From Parastagonospora avenae f. sp. tritici 18332-5 (taxonomy: Eukaryota; Ascomycota; Dothideomycetes; Pleosporales; Phaeosphaeriaceae): DNA of 64,000 nucleotides. Location of the stretch: the NCBI GenBank assembly GCA_022559985.1, contig JAFJTR010000017.1, positions 186,001-250,000 on the forward strand, written 5' to 3'. Below are positions 20,186-29,730 of the stretch, piece after piece. The number at the start of each line of letters is the position of its first letter. Within the stretch, counting starts at the first letter, position 1. The notes below the pieces were generated by a model. That model did no database searches. It saw only the letters and a program-made list of their open reading frames with translations, and was not told the DNA's origin. The position numbers and the translations under genes were made by a program.

Positions 20186-21268
20186 ATGCTACTCCGGCCA
20201 GCTCAATCCTGTACACGATCTCTCCACACTCCCGCACGGGCAATATCGGTCCGGCAGCCGCTACAAGCCCTTATATCACCTTGCCGAAACCGGCAAAACA
20301 CATTTCCCAAATTTTCGACAAAAGAGTCATTGACGAGTGGGCGCGCATTGTCAACTTCAAGCTCCAAATTTCAACAGACTGGCTCAAACGAACCTCAACG
20401 GATCTCAACATCCTCCAAAATGGCCGGCGACGATCATTACCTTACCTTGCAATGCCCCGATAAGGCAGGTATCGTGTACGCGGTCACGGGACTGCTCGCG
20501 AAAGAGAACCTCACTATTCTGGACTTGCAGCAATTCTCCGACCCGACGTCCAAGACGTTCTTCATGCGCGTGCACTTTGGCCATTCTGCTGAGCTCAATG
20601 GCTTGCAGGAGAGCATGAAGAAGCTGGCGACGGACATGCAAATGACCTACCAAATCCGCAGAGTGGACGCAAAGCCCAAGGTCCTCATCATGGTCTCCAA
20701 GATCGGGCACTGCCTGAACGACCTCCTTTTCCGCGTCAAGTCTGGACAGTTGAAGGTCGAAGTACCCATCATCGTCTCCAACCACCCGGAATTCGCCGAG
20801 GTGTCCAAGAACAACGGCATCGAGTTCCACCACCTTCCCGTAACGAAGGATACGAAGGAGCAGCAAGAGACTCAGATTCTGGATCTCATTGCAAAACACA
20901 ACATCGATCTTGTTGTTCTGGCGCGATACATGCAGGTCCTCTCACCCCGACTTTGCACGGAGATGTCGGGCAAGATTATCAACATTCACCACTCCTTCTT
21001 GCCCAGCTTCAAGGGCGCAAAGCCATACCACCAGGCTTACGAGCGCGGTGTGAAGATCATTGGTGCGACGGCGCATTTCGTCACTGCCGACTTGGACGAG
21101 GGACCAATCATTGAGCAGCGCGTTGCAAGAGTCGACCATGCGCTGAGCCCTAAGGAATTGGTCGAGGAGGGTAGCAACGTTGAAAGCCAGGTTCTCGCAG
21201 CTGCAGTCAAGTGGTGGAGTGAGAAGAGAGTGTTCTTGAACGGCGCGAAGACTGTTGTTTTCAACTAG
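20186..21268 (+). CDS. purU: 10-formyltetrahydrofolate hydrolase (deformylase)
   Basis: A single exon of 360 residues, ATG 20186 to TAG 21266-21268. It hydrolyses 10-formyl-THF to formate and THF. An ACT domain follows MAGDDHYLTLQCPDKAGIVYAVTGLL (residues ~84-160). The formyltransferase-type catalytic domain (~165-350) shows the Asn-His-Asp set: IINIHHSFLPSFKGAKPYHQA and, further on, GATAHFVTADLDEGPII. The family is common in bacteria. The first 78 residues are Arg/Ser/Thr-rich and almost free of acidic residues, as in a mitochondrial presequence; a second ATG at 20420 in good context (aaaATGg) would give the bare enzyme. Dual targeting by alternative starts is an inference. Confidence 0.93.
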   Translation: MLLRPAQSCTRSLHTPARAISVRQPLQALISPCRNRQNTFPKFSTKESLTSGRALSTSSSKFQQTGSNEPQRISTSSKMAGDDHYLTLQCPDKAGIVYAVTGLLAKENLTILDLQQFSDPTSKTFFMRVHFGHSAELNGLQESMKKLATDMQMTYQIRRVDAKPKVLIMVSKIGHCLNDLLFRVKSGQLKVEVPIIVSNHPEFAEVSKNNGIEFHHLPVTKDTKEQQETQILDLIAKHNIDLVVLARYMQVLSPRLCTEMSGKIINIHHSFLPSFKGAKPYHQAYERGVKIIGATAHFVTADLDEGPIIEQRVARVDHALSPKELVEEGSNVESQVLAAAVKWWSEKRVFLNGAKTVVFN

Positions 21269-21691
21269 ATCGACTCGATAAACATGGCACTTTAGATAGC
21301 ACAAAAGACAATATTTTACAATGCACCATCGCATTTTATACTTGATTCCTCCAGCCTAGACTATCGGGGTGTTGGTGGATCGAATACAGCCAATGCATCG
21401 ATAACGTCGTACAGGCTAAGCGAGATATTTATCCTTCACCGTTTGTTATCCTTGGCCTATTGCGCCCATAACTCAGCGTGATGCTATGGTGGTATGCCCA
21501 AAGTGGCGGAGTTTGAGGCGTTGGGTGGTGCTTACGTGTATCTGCTGCGTGACGCTGCTAATTACACTACTTGCATCGACATCCCCGTCAACCATGTGAG
21601 TGGCATTTGTTAAAGACGTGGCGCAGGATGACAGACATGGAAATTTCCCGTCTGTCTTCAGAGATTGGACGAATTAAAGCATTTTCGAGCC
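21269..21691. other. Intergenic between converging genes
   Basis: 422 bases of 3' flank for both neighbours; no feature seen. Confidence 0.5.
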
Positions 21692-24046
21692 TCATCCACC
21701 ACCAGCTTGCTCAGATTTGTGTCTCTTGTTGCGCTTCTTCAACCCAGCATATGCAACGCCCCGTCGAAGAGGACCAATCTCTGACGGGACGCCGAACGCG
21801 CAATGACCAACGCCCTGAAAGCCCTCTCCACCTACATACTCTACCTCTGCATGTTCATTGAGCGCACCGAACTTCAGTCGCGTATACATGAGTTCCATAG
21901 GAAATGGATCATTGCCGAGACAGGCACCACGGCTGATGTCATCGAGCGTAGTGTTCCTCGTAGTAACAAGAACGCGCGAAAAGCCCGTCGAGAAGGTGAC
22001 GCCGTCTTGCCAGATCGTCAGCCCACCATAGGCGAGGATGAGAAGCGTGATGAATATCACAGGCGCGTAGCATTGCCATAGGCGCTTCGGGACGTAGACG
22101 AACGACGACTGATACCGCGAACGATTCACCATGACCTTCTCTCTGCTGGCAACAAGCATTTCTGGTGCGGACAGTAGGGATAACACCATATCTGCATAAA
22201 ATTTCTCAATTTCCTCGGACAGGTTTGGCTTTGGCTCGCTGCTTTTGTTTACGAGTCGTGTTTTCGTGATGTCGGAGTAGACTGTTGCGTAGGATGGTCC
22301 GGGCACTGATGGCTCGAGGTCAACGTGTCCGCTAAGGAATGCTCGCAACCTCTCACCTAGGGCATGGTATGCGGCTGTCCTCTTGTACTTGAAGATGTCT
22401 GTGCGTGGGCTAACGTGATTCTCTACAGGTTGAGGCTCGATGCTAAAATTTTGAGTGCCATTGTCGAAAATTGTGATGTTTGTTTCAACGATGGGTTTGA
22501 TGTATCTGCGCGATACTGTCGACTTGAAGGCTGGTTCTGTGTAGTTCCATTTCACTTTGTATTCCATCTCCATATGAACGCAGCGAATGATCTGTGGTTG
22601 ATAGCGATGGGTCCAGGTAGTGGTGAGGGGATCGTCCTCAGCCAGAACTTCGCTGGTGTTGTAGGACCAACCAATCCAGAGCACTGGCTCGGATTTGAAG
22701 ACCCCCAGATCGTCGGAAATTGGCCCTACAGGATAGCCACCAGGACCCTTTTTAAACACGGCATTCTGCGGCCGTGAGTACGCCCCAAGGTCCACGTTTG
22801 CGTGGTATATTTCGCTACCCATGGGAACAAGTATGCTCATGTCAAATGGTGCTCCCAACTCTTTCAGCCTGCCGGTATCGTTGATTCCGTTTGCCACTTC
22901 TGTACACTGGTAGCCTGGCGCGATAAATGCATGCTCATAAGTGCAATTATATGAACCTCCACAGGCATCCTGACGGGCTCTTAACTTCACGTTCGGGTGG
23001 TTCATGTTGTTGTACGCCAGCAACAGCGCAATCCTCGCCAGTTCCGCAGAAGGCTGGTCGTAATAGTCGAACATTCCAGGAGCTAGCGCATCGCGATTCG
23101 TCGTGTTGTAAAACATCATCGACCTTTTATTAGAACCATCAGGTAGCTTCGTAGGTACACGCCAGCTCTTGTCCGTCTCGGCAGTGAAATTGATTGTAGG
23201 TACCATGAGCTCAAGGGACTCTTTTTCCAAGTAGGTCCCGAAAGTAAGCGCACCTGGCGAAAATATTATGGTCGCTAGAGGTATGAGCCAGATAACCATG
23301 GCAATGGTTACTACGATGGGAGCGCTCGAAACAGCTTCCCAATTACCGAAAATAGAAGGATCCTCGGTGGCACCGAAGAAGTGATCAATCGAGATGACTG
23401 ATAAAGCCCGGTCGCGGAATGTCCTCCAGATTCGTTGTCTATACACTAGAACGATACATCCGCCAAATGCTACCTTTGCGCAGTAGGCCAAAGCGCGACC
23501 ATATAGCACATAACGGAACTTCTTGTCTTCATCGACGATACTCTTATGGTGAAGCCAGCGGTAGAGGAAATGCTGTAAGAGCGCAAATACGATGCCCATT
23601 AAGAGACTAAACACCATCAAACTGGGAATTCGCCAGTGCACATGCCATCGTGCTGACTGAGTTGCTCGATGGGCAATCAGTCTTTCTGTCATCTGGTCGG
23701 TTCGCGATCGAGAGATACCTGAACCGTAGGAGTACAGGGTATCTGGAGTCCGGGCGAACAGAGGCCGTGGTCCCGTTGAAGAAGTTGGCGGAGAGTAGAG
23801 GTCGTGTTTCGTAATAGATTCTCTAGGGTGATGCCTCGCATTTGGTGTCGTTGGAAACGCCACTGGTATCATTTGAATGCCCAGACCAGGACCATTATTT
23901 CCTTGATTCTTCGACGTTTGCTCTCTTTGCGAATCGTTTGAGTCATTGCTCATTCGTTCTGGTACTGAGGCATACTCTGGGCAAGTAATGTGCACCGCAG
24001 GCGAGGCTAGCGGCGACACCGGATAATGCGGTAGATGGAAATCCAT
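21692..24046 (-). CDS. Large membrane protein with extracytoplasmic domain
   Basis: A single exon of 784 residues, ATG 24046 to the stop at 21692. A disordered Ser/Pro/Thr-rich N-terminus of about 135 residues is followed by three hydrophobic spans: near 143-165 (LMVFSLLMGIVFALLQHFL), 185-205 and 243-270. Then comes a loop of about 390 residues with many NxT/NxS sites (NFTAET, NYTEPA, NITIFDN) and paired cysteines (DACGGSYNCTYEH), which should face the outside. A last span lies near 660-685 (VIFITLLILAYGG) before a cytosolic tail with a basic end (KKRNKRHKSEQ). This layout is frequent in uncharacterised ascomycete plasma-membrane proteins. No enzyme motif is visible; function unknown. Confidence 0.8.
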   Translation of the reverse strand: MDFHLPHYPVSPLASPAVHITCPEYASVPERMSNDSNDSQREQTSKNQGNNGPGLGIQMIPVAFPTTPNARHHPRESITKHDLYSPPTSSTGPRPLFARTPDTLYSYGSGISRSRTDQMTERLIAHRATQSARWHVHWRIPSLMVFSLLMGIVFALLQHFLYRWLHHKSIVDEDKKFRYVLYGRALAYCAKVAFGGCIVLVYRQRIWRTFRDRALSVISIDHFFGATEDPSIFGNWEAVSSAPIVVTIAMVIWLIPLATIIFSPGALTFGTYLEKESLELMVPTINFTAETDKSWRVPTKLPDGSNKRSMMFYNTTNRDALAPGMFDYYDQPSAELARIALLLAYNNMNHPNVKLRARQDACGGSYNCTYEHAFIAPGYQCTEVANGINDTGRLKELGAPFDMSILVPMGSEIYHANVDLGAYSRPQNAVFKKGPGGYPVGPISDDLGVFKSEPVLWIGWSYNTSEVLAEDDPLTTTWTHRYQPQIIRCVHMEMEYKVKWNYTEPAFKSTVSRRYIKPIVETNITIFDNGTQNFSIEPQPVENHVSPRTDIFKYKRTAAYHALGERLRAFLSGHVDLEPSVPGPSYATVYSDITKTRLVNKSSEPKPNLSEEIEKFYADMVLSLLSAPEMLVASREKVMVNRSRYQSSFVYVPKRLWQCYAPVIFITLLILAYGGLTIWQDGVTFSTGFSRVLVTTRNTTLDDISRGACLGNDPFPMELMYTRLKFGALNEHAEVEYVGGEGFQGVGHCAFGVPSEIGPLRRGVAYAGLKKRNKRHKSEQAGGG

Positions 24047-24433
24047 TGTGGGTCAAGCAATCAGCTACTGGCTGAAGACACCAGGGACGTACACATTTGG
24101 TCCTATCTCGAAGGAGATACGGGGGGCTGCGACGTTGGAAGGAAAGAATCAGATCGACTTGAGCCTGGTAGGGCGTGTTTAATGATATGGGTCAGCGTCT
24201 ATCGGGCTGCCCGCAATTTCGCAGCTGAATTGCATGTCTTCCTGCGCTGAGCTGTGCATGTCAGCTGCATAGCGGTGTGTTTTTTGTATGGTGCAGGTTC
24301 GTAGAGAGGCGGTGCAGACATCCAAAGAACGCTGCGCAACGCGGATGCTGTATCATGCTTACTGCTGTCAGCCGCACCGCTTACCTACATTTGTAGGTCA
24401 AAAATCTGTGATCAGCCACAGCCCTGTATCAGG

Positions 24434-24472
24434 CCATCAGGTAATCAGATAATCAGGTCATCAGGTAATCAG
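24434..24472. repeat. Short direct repeat catcaggtaatcag
   Basis: The 15-mer ccatcaggtaatcag (24434-24448) recurs as tcatcaggtaatcag (24458-24472), with another aatcagg between them. Confidence 0.8.
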
Positions 24473-25144
24473 AGCTCCAGGGAGCTTGTCGGGTTGCTTC
24501 ATGAATTACATGCCACTTCAGAGGCTCAATGGCCGTGATGAAGACCACTCGAGGAAGCGTAGTCTGCGGTACGCATCCAGAAAAGATGCTGTGGTGTTTC
24601 CATCTTCCAAAGGTTCACGTCTGAAAGTTAGAAATAGTTCGCGGTATGCGGGTTGAAGCCGTGTCTGGTGTTGTCGCGTCGGGCATGCAGATCAGACCAA
24701 CGCGTCACTCCCCGGACACACTTTCCCTTTTCGAGTTCGCGCTTACCTACGATCTCAACCCCGCCCCAAAGACTCTACATGAGACCGAAGAGATCCATTA
24801 CACTACATATCAGCAAGCAGTAACCCAGAGGCCTGGACTTGGCATGGACTAGAAACATGAATGGTTCATTATCGTCTTACGCAACAGCCAGACCAGGACG
24901 CACAGGATTGACAGCGGGTCAGTCGAACAAACTAAGTCTAAATCGTACCGAAGACTGTGGTCGACATCCTGGTCTGTATCGCATCCAGTCTCTCTATTCA
25001 CACATCGAGTTTGATCCAGAACGAAGCCTGGGTTGACCAACACAGCAAGACAGCCACATAAGTTGAACACGCGAGCAGAAGATGCGAGAAGATTTGACAT
25101 GTCCAAATCGATCGATTTGAATTCATTCCCTATCCGTTACCCAT

Positions 25145-25175
25145 CCCAGTCCCAATCCCAATCCCAATCCCAACT
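25145..25175. repeat. Hexanucleotide microsatellite (cccaat)n
   Basis: Five successive 6-bp units of the type cccagt, cccaat (three times), cccaac, about 100 bases downstream of the proline-rich gene stop. Confidence 0.85.
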
Positions 25176-25272
25176 CCATCCATACCCTATTCATATGAAT
25201 TTTAAGAATTCGAACCCTCCTGGGGCTTTCCATGTTCAACATCAAAAGAAAATCCTCATTCTCTGTCCATCT

Positions 25273-26348
25273 CTACCACCGCATGTAAACCGGCACCGGT
25301 CCCGCACCCACGCTCTTACCCTTGCCCTTCTTGCCCTTCGCATCTGGCGCAGTGCCGTTCGCAGCGGGCGCCGGAGGCGCACCGGAGGGTGTGGGGGGGG
25401 GAGGGGGAGGGCATGCTTTGGCGTCGGGGGCGGTGCCGTTGGCTGCTGGGGGTGGAGGAGGGGGAGGGGGAAGAACGGAGCCAGCAGGGGGTGGTGGAGG
25501 GAGGGCATCGGCGGCCGCTGGTGGTGGCGGAGGGGGAAGAGTGTCACAACCTGCAGGAGGGGGAGGTGGTGGTGGGAGACCGGAACCAGCTGGGGCGGGA
25601 GGGGGTGGGAGACCGGATCCTGCAGGAGGTGGAGGAGGAGGAAGAGCAGCGTCAGGCGCGGCGGCGGGATCGACTGATGCTGCCTTCATCATAGCTGCTG
25701 CTGCAACTGGAGGAGGGGGCGGTGTCTCACCCGCAGCAGGTGGAGATGGGGGAGCAGCGCCAGATGGTGGGGGAGGAGGTGCTTTTCCTGCTGGAGGAGG
25801 GGGAGGAGGTGTTGCTCCCGCTAGTGGTGGAGGGGGAACTTCACCGGCACCTTTGCCCTTGCCTGCGCCCTTAGCACCTTTGGCGTCGGGAGAAGCTTTG
25901 GCATCGGGAGCACCGGTGCCCTTCGCAGGAGGAGCGGATTTGGCGTCAGGAGCTCCGTTTCCCTTTGCTTCAGGAGCAACAACGTTTCCCTTCGCTACAG
26001 GTGAAGCTTTGGCTTCAGGTGCGCCCGTTCCCTTTGCTGGTGGAGCACCTGTGCCTTTCGCATCAGGAGACTTGGCATCCGGGGCACCAGTGCCCTTCGC
26101 CTTGCCCTTTCCCTTTCCTTCACCCTCAGCAGGCGGTGGCGGAGGTGCACCCGTAGGAGGTGGAGGCGGGGGAACATCTCCAGCAGGAGGAGATGGCAGC
26201 GTCGCATCTAACAATCTGTCAGGTTTATGGTTCGTCAAAGTCAAATACTTGACTAACCTTGGCGAGGCAAAACGAAGGCGTGGGGCGCAGCCAGTGCGCT
26301 CTGCACCAGCAGGGCCGAGAAGGCGAGGATGACACTTGAAGACTTCAT
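25273..26348 (-). CDS. Secreted proline-rich, KGTGAPDA-repeat protein
   Basis: Exon 1 is 26348-26258 and exon 2 is 26207-25273. The 50-nt intron has donor GTTAGT and acceptor TGTTAG, and phase 1 joins into a GAT codon. The product is 341 residues. The start is ATG 26348, giving signal peptide MKSSSVILAFSALLVQSALA before APHAF. The rest is low complexity: a polyproline block (GDVPPPPPPTGAPPPPPAEG), a central stretch of about 100 residues built from units such as KGTGAPDAK, KGNGAPDAK and KASPDAKG, then about 140 residues of repeated PPPPP separated by AG, AA or SGL, and a second AANGTAPDAKGKKGKGK block near the C-terminus. Lys and Asp recur regularly in the middle part. It may be a wall or matrix protein. 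No cysteine pattern, GPI site or catalytic motif is visible. Confidence 0.8.
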
Positions 26349-27013
26349 CTTGGAGTATGGTTTGTGAAGTTGTGGGTGCTTGTCTGGGTGATGGAGTGAT
26401 GATTTTTCCACCTGCGTGCCTTGAGAGATATATATGTTCTCAACCACCGGCTCGATGCTCCTTCTCTCGTTGCACCATACTCAATCACCTAAAGGCCGTT
26501 GGGTACACATGAGACTTGGCCTCATTATGCGCTCCAGGTCCAGGCTAGTTGTCCTGATTCAGTTGACAGGAACGGGACATGGTGCCTGGGTTGAGCTAGA
26601 CGGTTTGCTGCCGCTGTAGATCCTGTTCTGGAAAGGCTGGACAGAGTGACAAATCTTCAACGTCGAAGAAGTGGAGTCGGCATCGGTACCTGAAAGCTTA
26701 ACATGGCATCCCCGCCATGTTCCTTGTCCAAGGTGCGATCGAGCAGGTTTGGAAGCGAGTTAGCGCGTCTCGAAGTTTCGGAGCAGACAGGTACGCGGCA
26801 CGCGGTACGCAGAGTGCGTCAGATCTTGATAAGAAAAGAACACGCAAACAGAATAGCGGGGTTGATGATAGACGATTGAAATTAGATGGGGTGTTATAGC
26901 TGAAGCACAAGTGTTTCGGAACAGAACATGACCAAACCCGCCCGCTATGCAAAACAGAAAAGCAAACTTTATCCAGAATACCCCAACAAAGAACAATCAA
27001 TCATGCGCTGGGC
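26349..27013. other. Intergenic, no gene seen
   Basis: Upstream region of the proline-rich gene and 3' flank of the Cdt1-like gene. No feature supported. Confidence 0.5.
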
Positions 27014-28117
27014 CTACGCAACACCAAGAGCTACAAGACGGCCCTTGACATCCGTTGGCCTCGCTGCCTGATTTACAACGACACTGGACATGGTGCCCAT
27101 GGTGACGACTGACACATATCCAGGTGCGACTTCGGTGGCCAAGACCTCGAGACACTTCATCGCTTCTTCTTGAGAGATTGGTGACCGTATTGAGCTTCGC
27201 AGTGACTGAATGAGCGTGGCTGTGGAGAAGGATACACGCATGCCGGGCTTGCTGGCGCACAGCAGGGAAAGCACGCGAAGAACTTCAGGCGTGCGTTGCA
27301 GAGCGGCTGTGCGTTGCATCTCGGCGGGAGTCGGTGCGGCGGGCCCGAATTTGGCTGCTTCCTGTTTGGCAAGGATGCGGTCGAGGAGATTTGTCTTGCG
27401 GACCGCCGCGAACTCGGTCATTTTGGTCTGGACCGGCTGCTGACACTCGTTCTCTTTGCCCAGGGAAGGCCTGGTCTTCTTCGCGCGTCCTTGCTGCACG
27501 CTTTCCTTGAACTCTCTCAGTCTCTTACGACCCTTTTCCTGTGACGGCGCGAGTGCGATGAGCGATTCGCAGGTTGTAACCTCGGCGAGAGGTAGCTGAG
27601 AGAGGAATTTTGACATGGAGTCATCGTCGAGGAACGTATCCATACGCGTCTGCTTGATGTCCGCCTTCTTTGGTCGTCCGCGTGTCCGCTTGGGTGTCGC
27701 GATCGGGCGCGTCATGAGCTGCTGAGAGGTCCGCCATTGCGCCCAAAGGCTGTCTAGTCCGTCCTTGAACAGATCTTGGAGTGCTTGTTCATTGAGATGT
27801 GTCATGCCATTCATCAGTGGGCTGCTCTCCTTAATCTCGAGGCAGATCTTTCCGCGGCCGTAGTCTGAGAGGTAGTAGGGATTGTGTTTGCCGGATGGGC
27901 CGTGGTCGAGGACGCCCAAGAGAAGTCGAATGTCATCGAAGGTAACCTGTCGCTGCCGCCAGACTTTGGTGGCTGATGTGCACAAGTCCCGGACATCTGC
28001 GGGCGATGTAGTGCCGTTTTGTGCGTAGTGCAGCGACAGCGCGGTGAGAAAGGATGAGTGGAGCGCCAGGAGGTTGACGAGCTCCGTCGGGAGCTGGCCG
28101 GGAACAATAGGCGACAT
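27014..28117 (-). CDS. Cdt1-like DNA replication licensing factor
   Basis: A single exon of 367 residues, ATG 28117 to the stop at 27014. Cdt1 brings the Mcm2-7 helicase to ORC-bound origins in G1. Visible are an N-terminal helical domain (residues ~10-150) with KVWRQRQVTFDDIRLLLGVLD, and a basic linker with an AT-hook-like RGRPKK at about residue 146. A C-terminal winged-helix region (~245-350) has LLDRILAKQ, TPEVLRVLSLLCAS, SLRSSIRSPISQEEAMKCLEVLA and EVAPGYVSVV, the usual pattern of the CDT1 C-terminal domain. A QTRMDTFL segment and a QTKMTEFA segment resemble PIP-box-like motifs (Q-x2-hydrophobic) and could bind PCNA; this is inference. The size fits compact fungal Cdt1 proteins. Divergent from no close neighbour. 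Confidence 0.8.
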   Translation of the reverse strand: MSPIVPGQLPTELVNLLALHSSFLTALSLHYAQNGTTSPADVRDLCTSATKVWRQRQVTFDDIRLLLGVLDHGPSGKHNPYYLSDYGRGKICLEIKESSPLMNGMTHLNEQALQDLFKDGLDSLWAQWRTSQQLMTRPIATPKRTRGRPKKADIKQTRMDTFLDDDSMSKFLSQLPLAEVTTCESLIALAPSQEKGRKRLREFKESVQQGRAKKTRPSLGKENECQQPVQTKMTEFAAVRKTNLLDRILAKQEAAKFGPAAPTPAEMQRTAALQRTPEVLRVLSLLCASKPGMRVSFSTATLIQSLRSSIRSPISQEEAMKCLEVLATEVAPGYVSVVTMGTMSSVVVNQAARPTDVKGRLVALGVA

Positions 28118-28697
28118 GGCGGGTGATGATAGTACAATTGATACAGCGATGAGATAGATAAATCAATGTAGTCGAGTAATGTGTCGTGGACGTCGAGTTG
28201 GACGACGGTTGCAGTGTTTATGTGCGAGGGGCTGTCAAAACAGGAAAGAGCGAAACGCGCTCCTGCTTCTTGGCGCGACACGCGAACGCGTTTCGCGTCA
28301 GCCAATGACAATACGCTGTGAGTAGTATCTCATTAATTCACGAAACGAGTCAAGCGTGGCTTTCGACTAATCATTTTCGCAATTCTTCATCTACTGCACT
28401 GCGATGAGCGTCTCTGTATCGTGTGGATGCGCTACTTGTGACGGCTGGGTGAACTGGCTGAGCGCCTTGAGTGGAGCCTGGCTTGACATGCTGCACGTCC
28501 TTCAACTGTTCCTCGATCATCGCCCCAACTTCATAAATTCGAAAGGCAAAGCTGTTGCAACAGAGCGTGTGAGAAGAACATAGTAAGTCTCATTGAGATT
28601 AAAAGCGACTCCCTTGTACGCCGGTGCTAAACAGCAATGCTACTTCCGATCATCACATCCTGATAATTACTCCATCGTCTGTCCCCTGGCCCAGTGT
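28118..28697. other. Intergenic, no gene seen
   Basis: Upstream of the Cdt1-like gene; contains an acgcgt-rich stretch near 28255-28300 (gcgacacgcgaacgcgtttcgcg) resembling MCB-type ACGCGT elements that drive G1/S genes in fungi. This fits Cdt1 regulation but is inference. Confidence 0.4.
28266..28297. promoter_or_regulatory. Cluster of MCB-like ACGCG words upstream of Cdt1 gene
   Basis: About 160 bases upstream of the Cdt1-like start, the words cacgcg, aacgcgt and ttcgcg fall within 32 bases. ACGCGT is the core of the MluI cell-cycle box bound by MBF in yeasts, which activates replication genes at G1/S. Presence is seen; function is inferred. Confidence 0.35.
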
Positions 28698-29237
28698 CTA
28701 TCTGAACCACGAACCGAACCAGCTCTTGGTCTCTTTTGTTGCCTCGATTGTCTTCTTGTCGAAGGTGTCGACGGCAGAGTTGAGCTCCTTGCGAGTGCTG
28801 GCAAACTCCTTCTCGGCCTGAGCCTTTGCCTCCTCGTACTTCTTCCTTGCCTCGACGCTGTACTGGTCAAGCTTCTGTTCGGCCTTGTGTGCCTCGGCCT
28901 TGGCTTGGTTGGCCTACGGAGAGTCAGTATTGTACTCATACAGGAAGGTGCAGTATCACATACGTATTGCTGAGCAGTTGAGCGAACTGCCTCGTAGCCC
29001 TCCTCGCCAGCCTTCTTGAGTTCCTTGTCTGAGCCGGGGAAGTCGCCCTTTACACGTCTCACTGCGTTTGCGGCATCGTCTACAATTGTTAGTTAAGTGC
29101 ATGCATTCTCCGACAGCTCACAACTTACGCTCGGCCTTCTTCTCAGCAAGCTTGGGGTCTCCTCCAGCAGTGTACAGGTAGTAACCAATGCCACCAGCGG
29201 CAATGGCACCAAGCGCGGGAACGGCACGGCCAGACAT
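28698..29237 (-). CDS. Calcofluor white hypersensitive-type protein
   Basis: Three exons, 29237-29129, 29079-28964 and 28913-28698, have introns of 49 and 50 nt (donors GTAAGT and GTATGT, acceptors TGTAG and CGTAG) with matching phases; the product is 146 residues. The N-terminus MSGRAVPALGAIAAGGIGYYLYTAGGDPK has a glycine-rich hydrophobic anchor. The rest is a charged helix rich in Ala, Lys and Glu (KAEAHKAEQKLDQYSVEARKKY and on), ending in an SWFGSWFR motif. Ascomycete proteins of this layout are annotated calcofluor white hypersensitive protein, a name taken from a yeast phenotype. The anchor plus amphipathic helix suggests a mitochondrial or other inner-membrane protein; this is inference. 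Confidence 0.75.
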
Positions 29238-29730
29238 AATGGTTGATGACGGTTTGTTGGTTTGGGTGAGATTTGAAGGAATTCAAACAGTGAATTTCGC
29301 GGATTGAGTGTGCGAGTACAAGGAATAGCGGAAGATACTTATGGGAGGGGAAACTACCATCTATGATGATGCATGTGCTTGTCAAGCTGTGACGTCAGTC
29401 CTTGGCTTTTGGCATGCACGGTCCACTACCGCGGCGCGCGAACCAGATCGCCAACACGAGGCTTGTGAAGAGCCAGGAAGTCTGCCGCTCTCTAGCCTAG
29501 ATTCTATCATCTCCTATTATTCTTACTCATCAATTAGTCGCGCGACTGCGACTGCGCTATTGCTACAGGCAGTGTCGTGATTTCCCATGTTGACGACTAT
29601 ATCGTGCGCGCCCCTTTACTCTTAACACACCGTACTTGCCCACCAAATACCGACCCCATGCATTCACGATAGTGACGGCGTGACGCCTGATACTTCCTCT
29701 CCTCCCCGCCAGCATCAGCACAGCTCCGGC
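29238..29730. other. Bidirectional promoter region
   Basis: 492 bases between divergent starts at 29237 and 29731. No named site recognised. Confidence 0.4.

Larger units (their letters stand above)
24047..25272. other. Intergenic with simple repeats, no gene seen
   Basis: 1.2 kb upstream of the membrane protein gene and downstream of the proline-rich gene. It holds a 24-bp-spaced atcaggtaatcag repeat (24434-24472) and a hexanucleotide microsatellite (25145-25175). A plus-strand frame from 24646 has no motif. Confidence 0.5.

Noticed and set aside
25322..26332. A 336-codon glycine/alanine-rich frame on the + strand
   Set aside because: It is the exact antisense of the proline-rich gene. Proline, alanine and glycine codons are stop-free on both strands, while the minus frame has a signal peptide and a phased intron.
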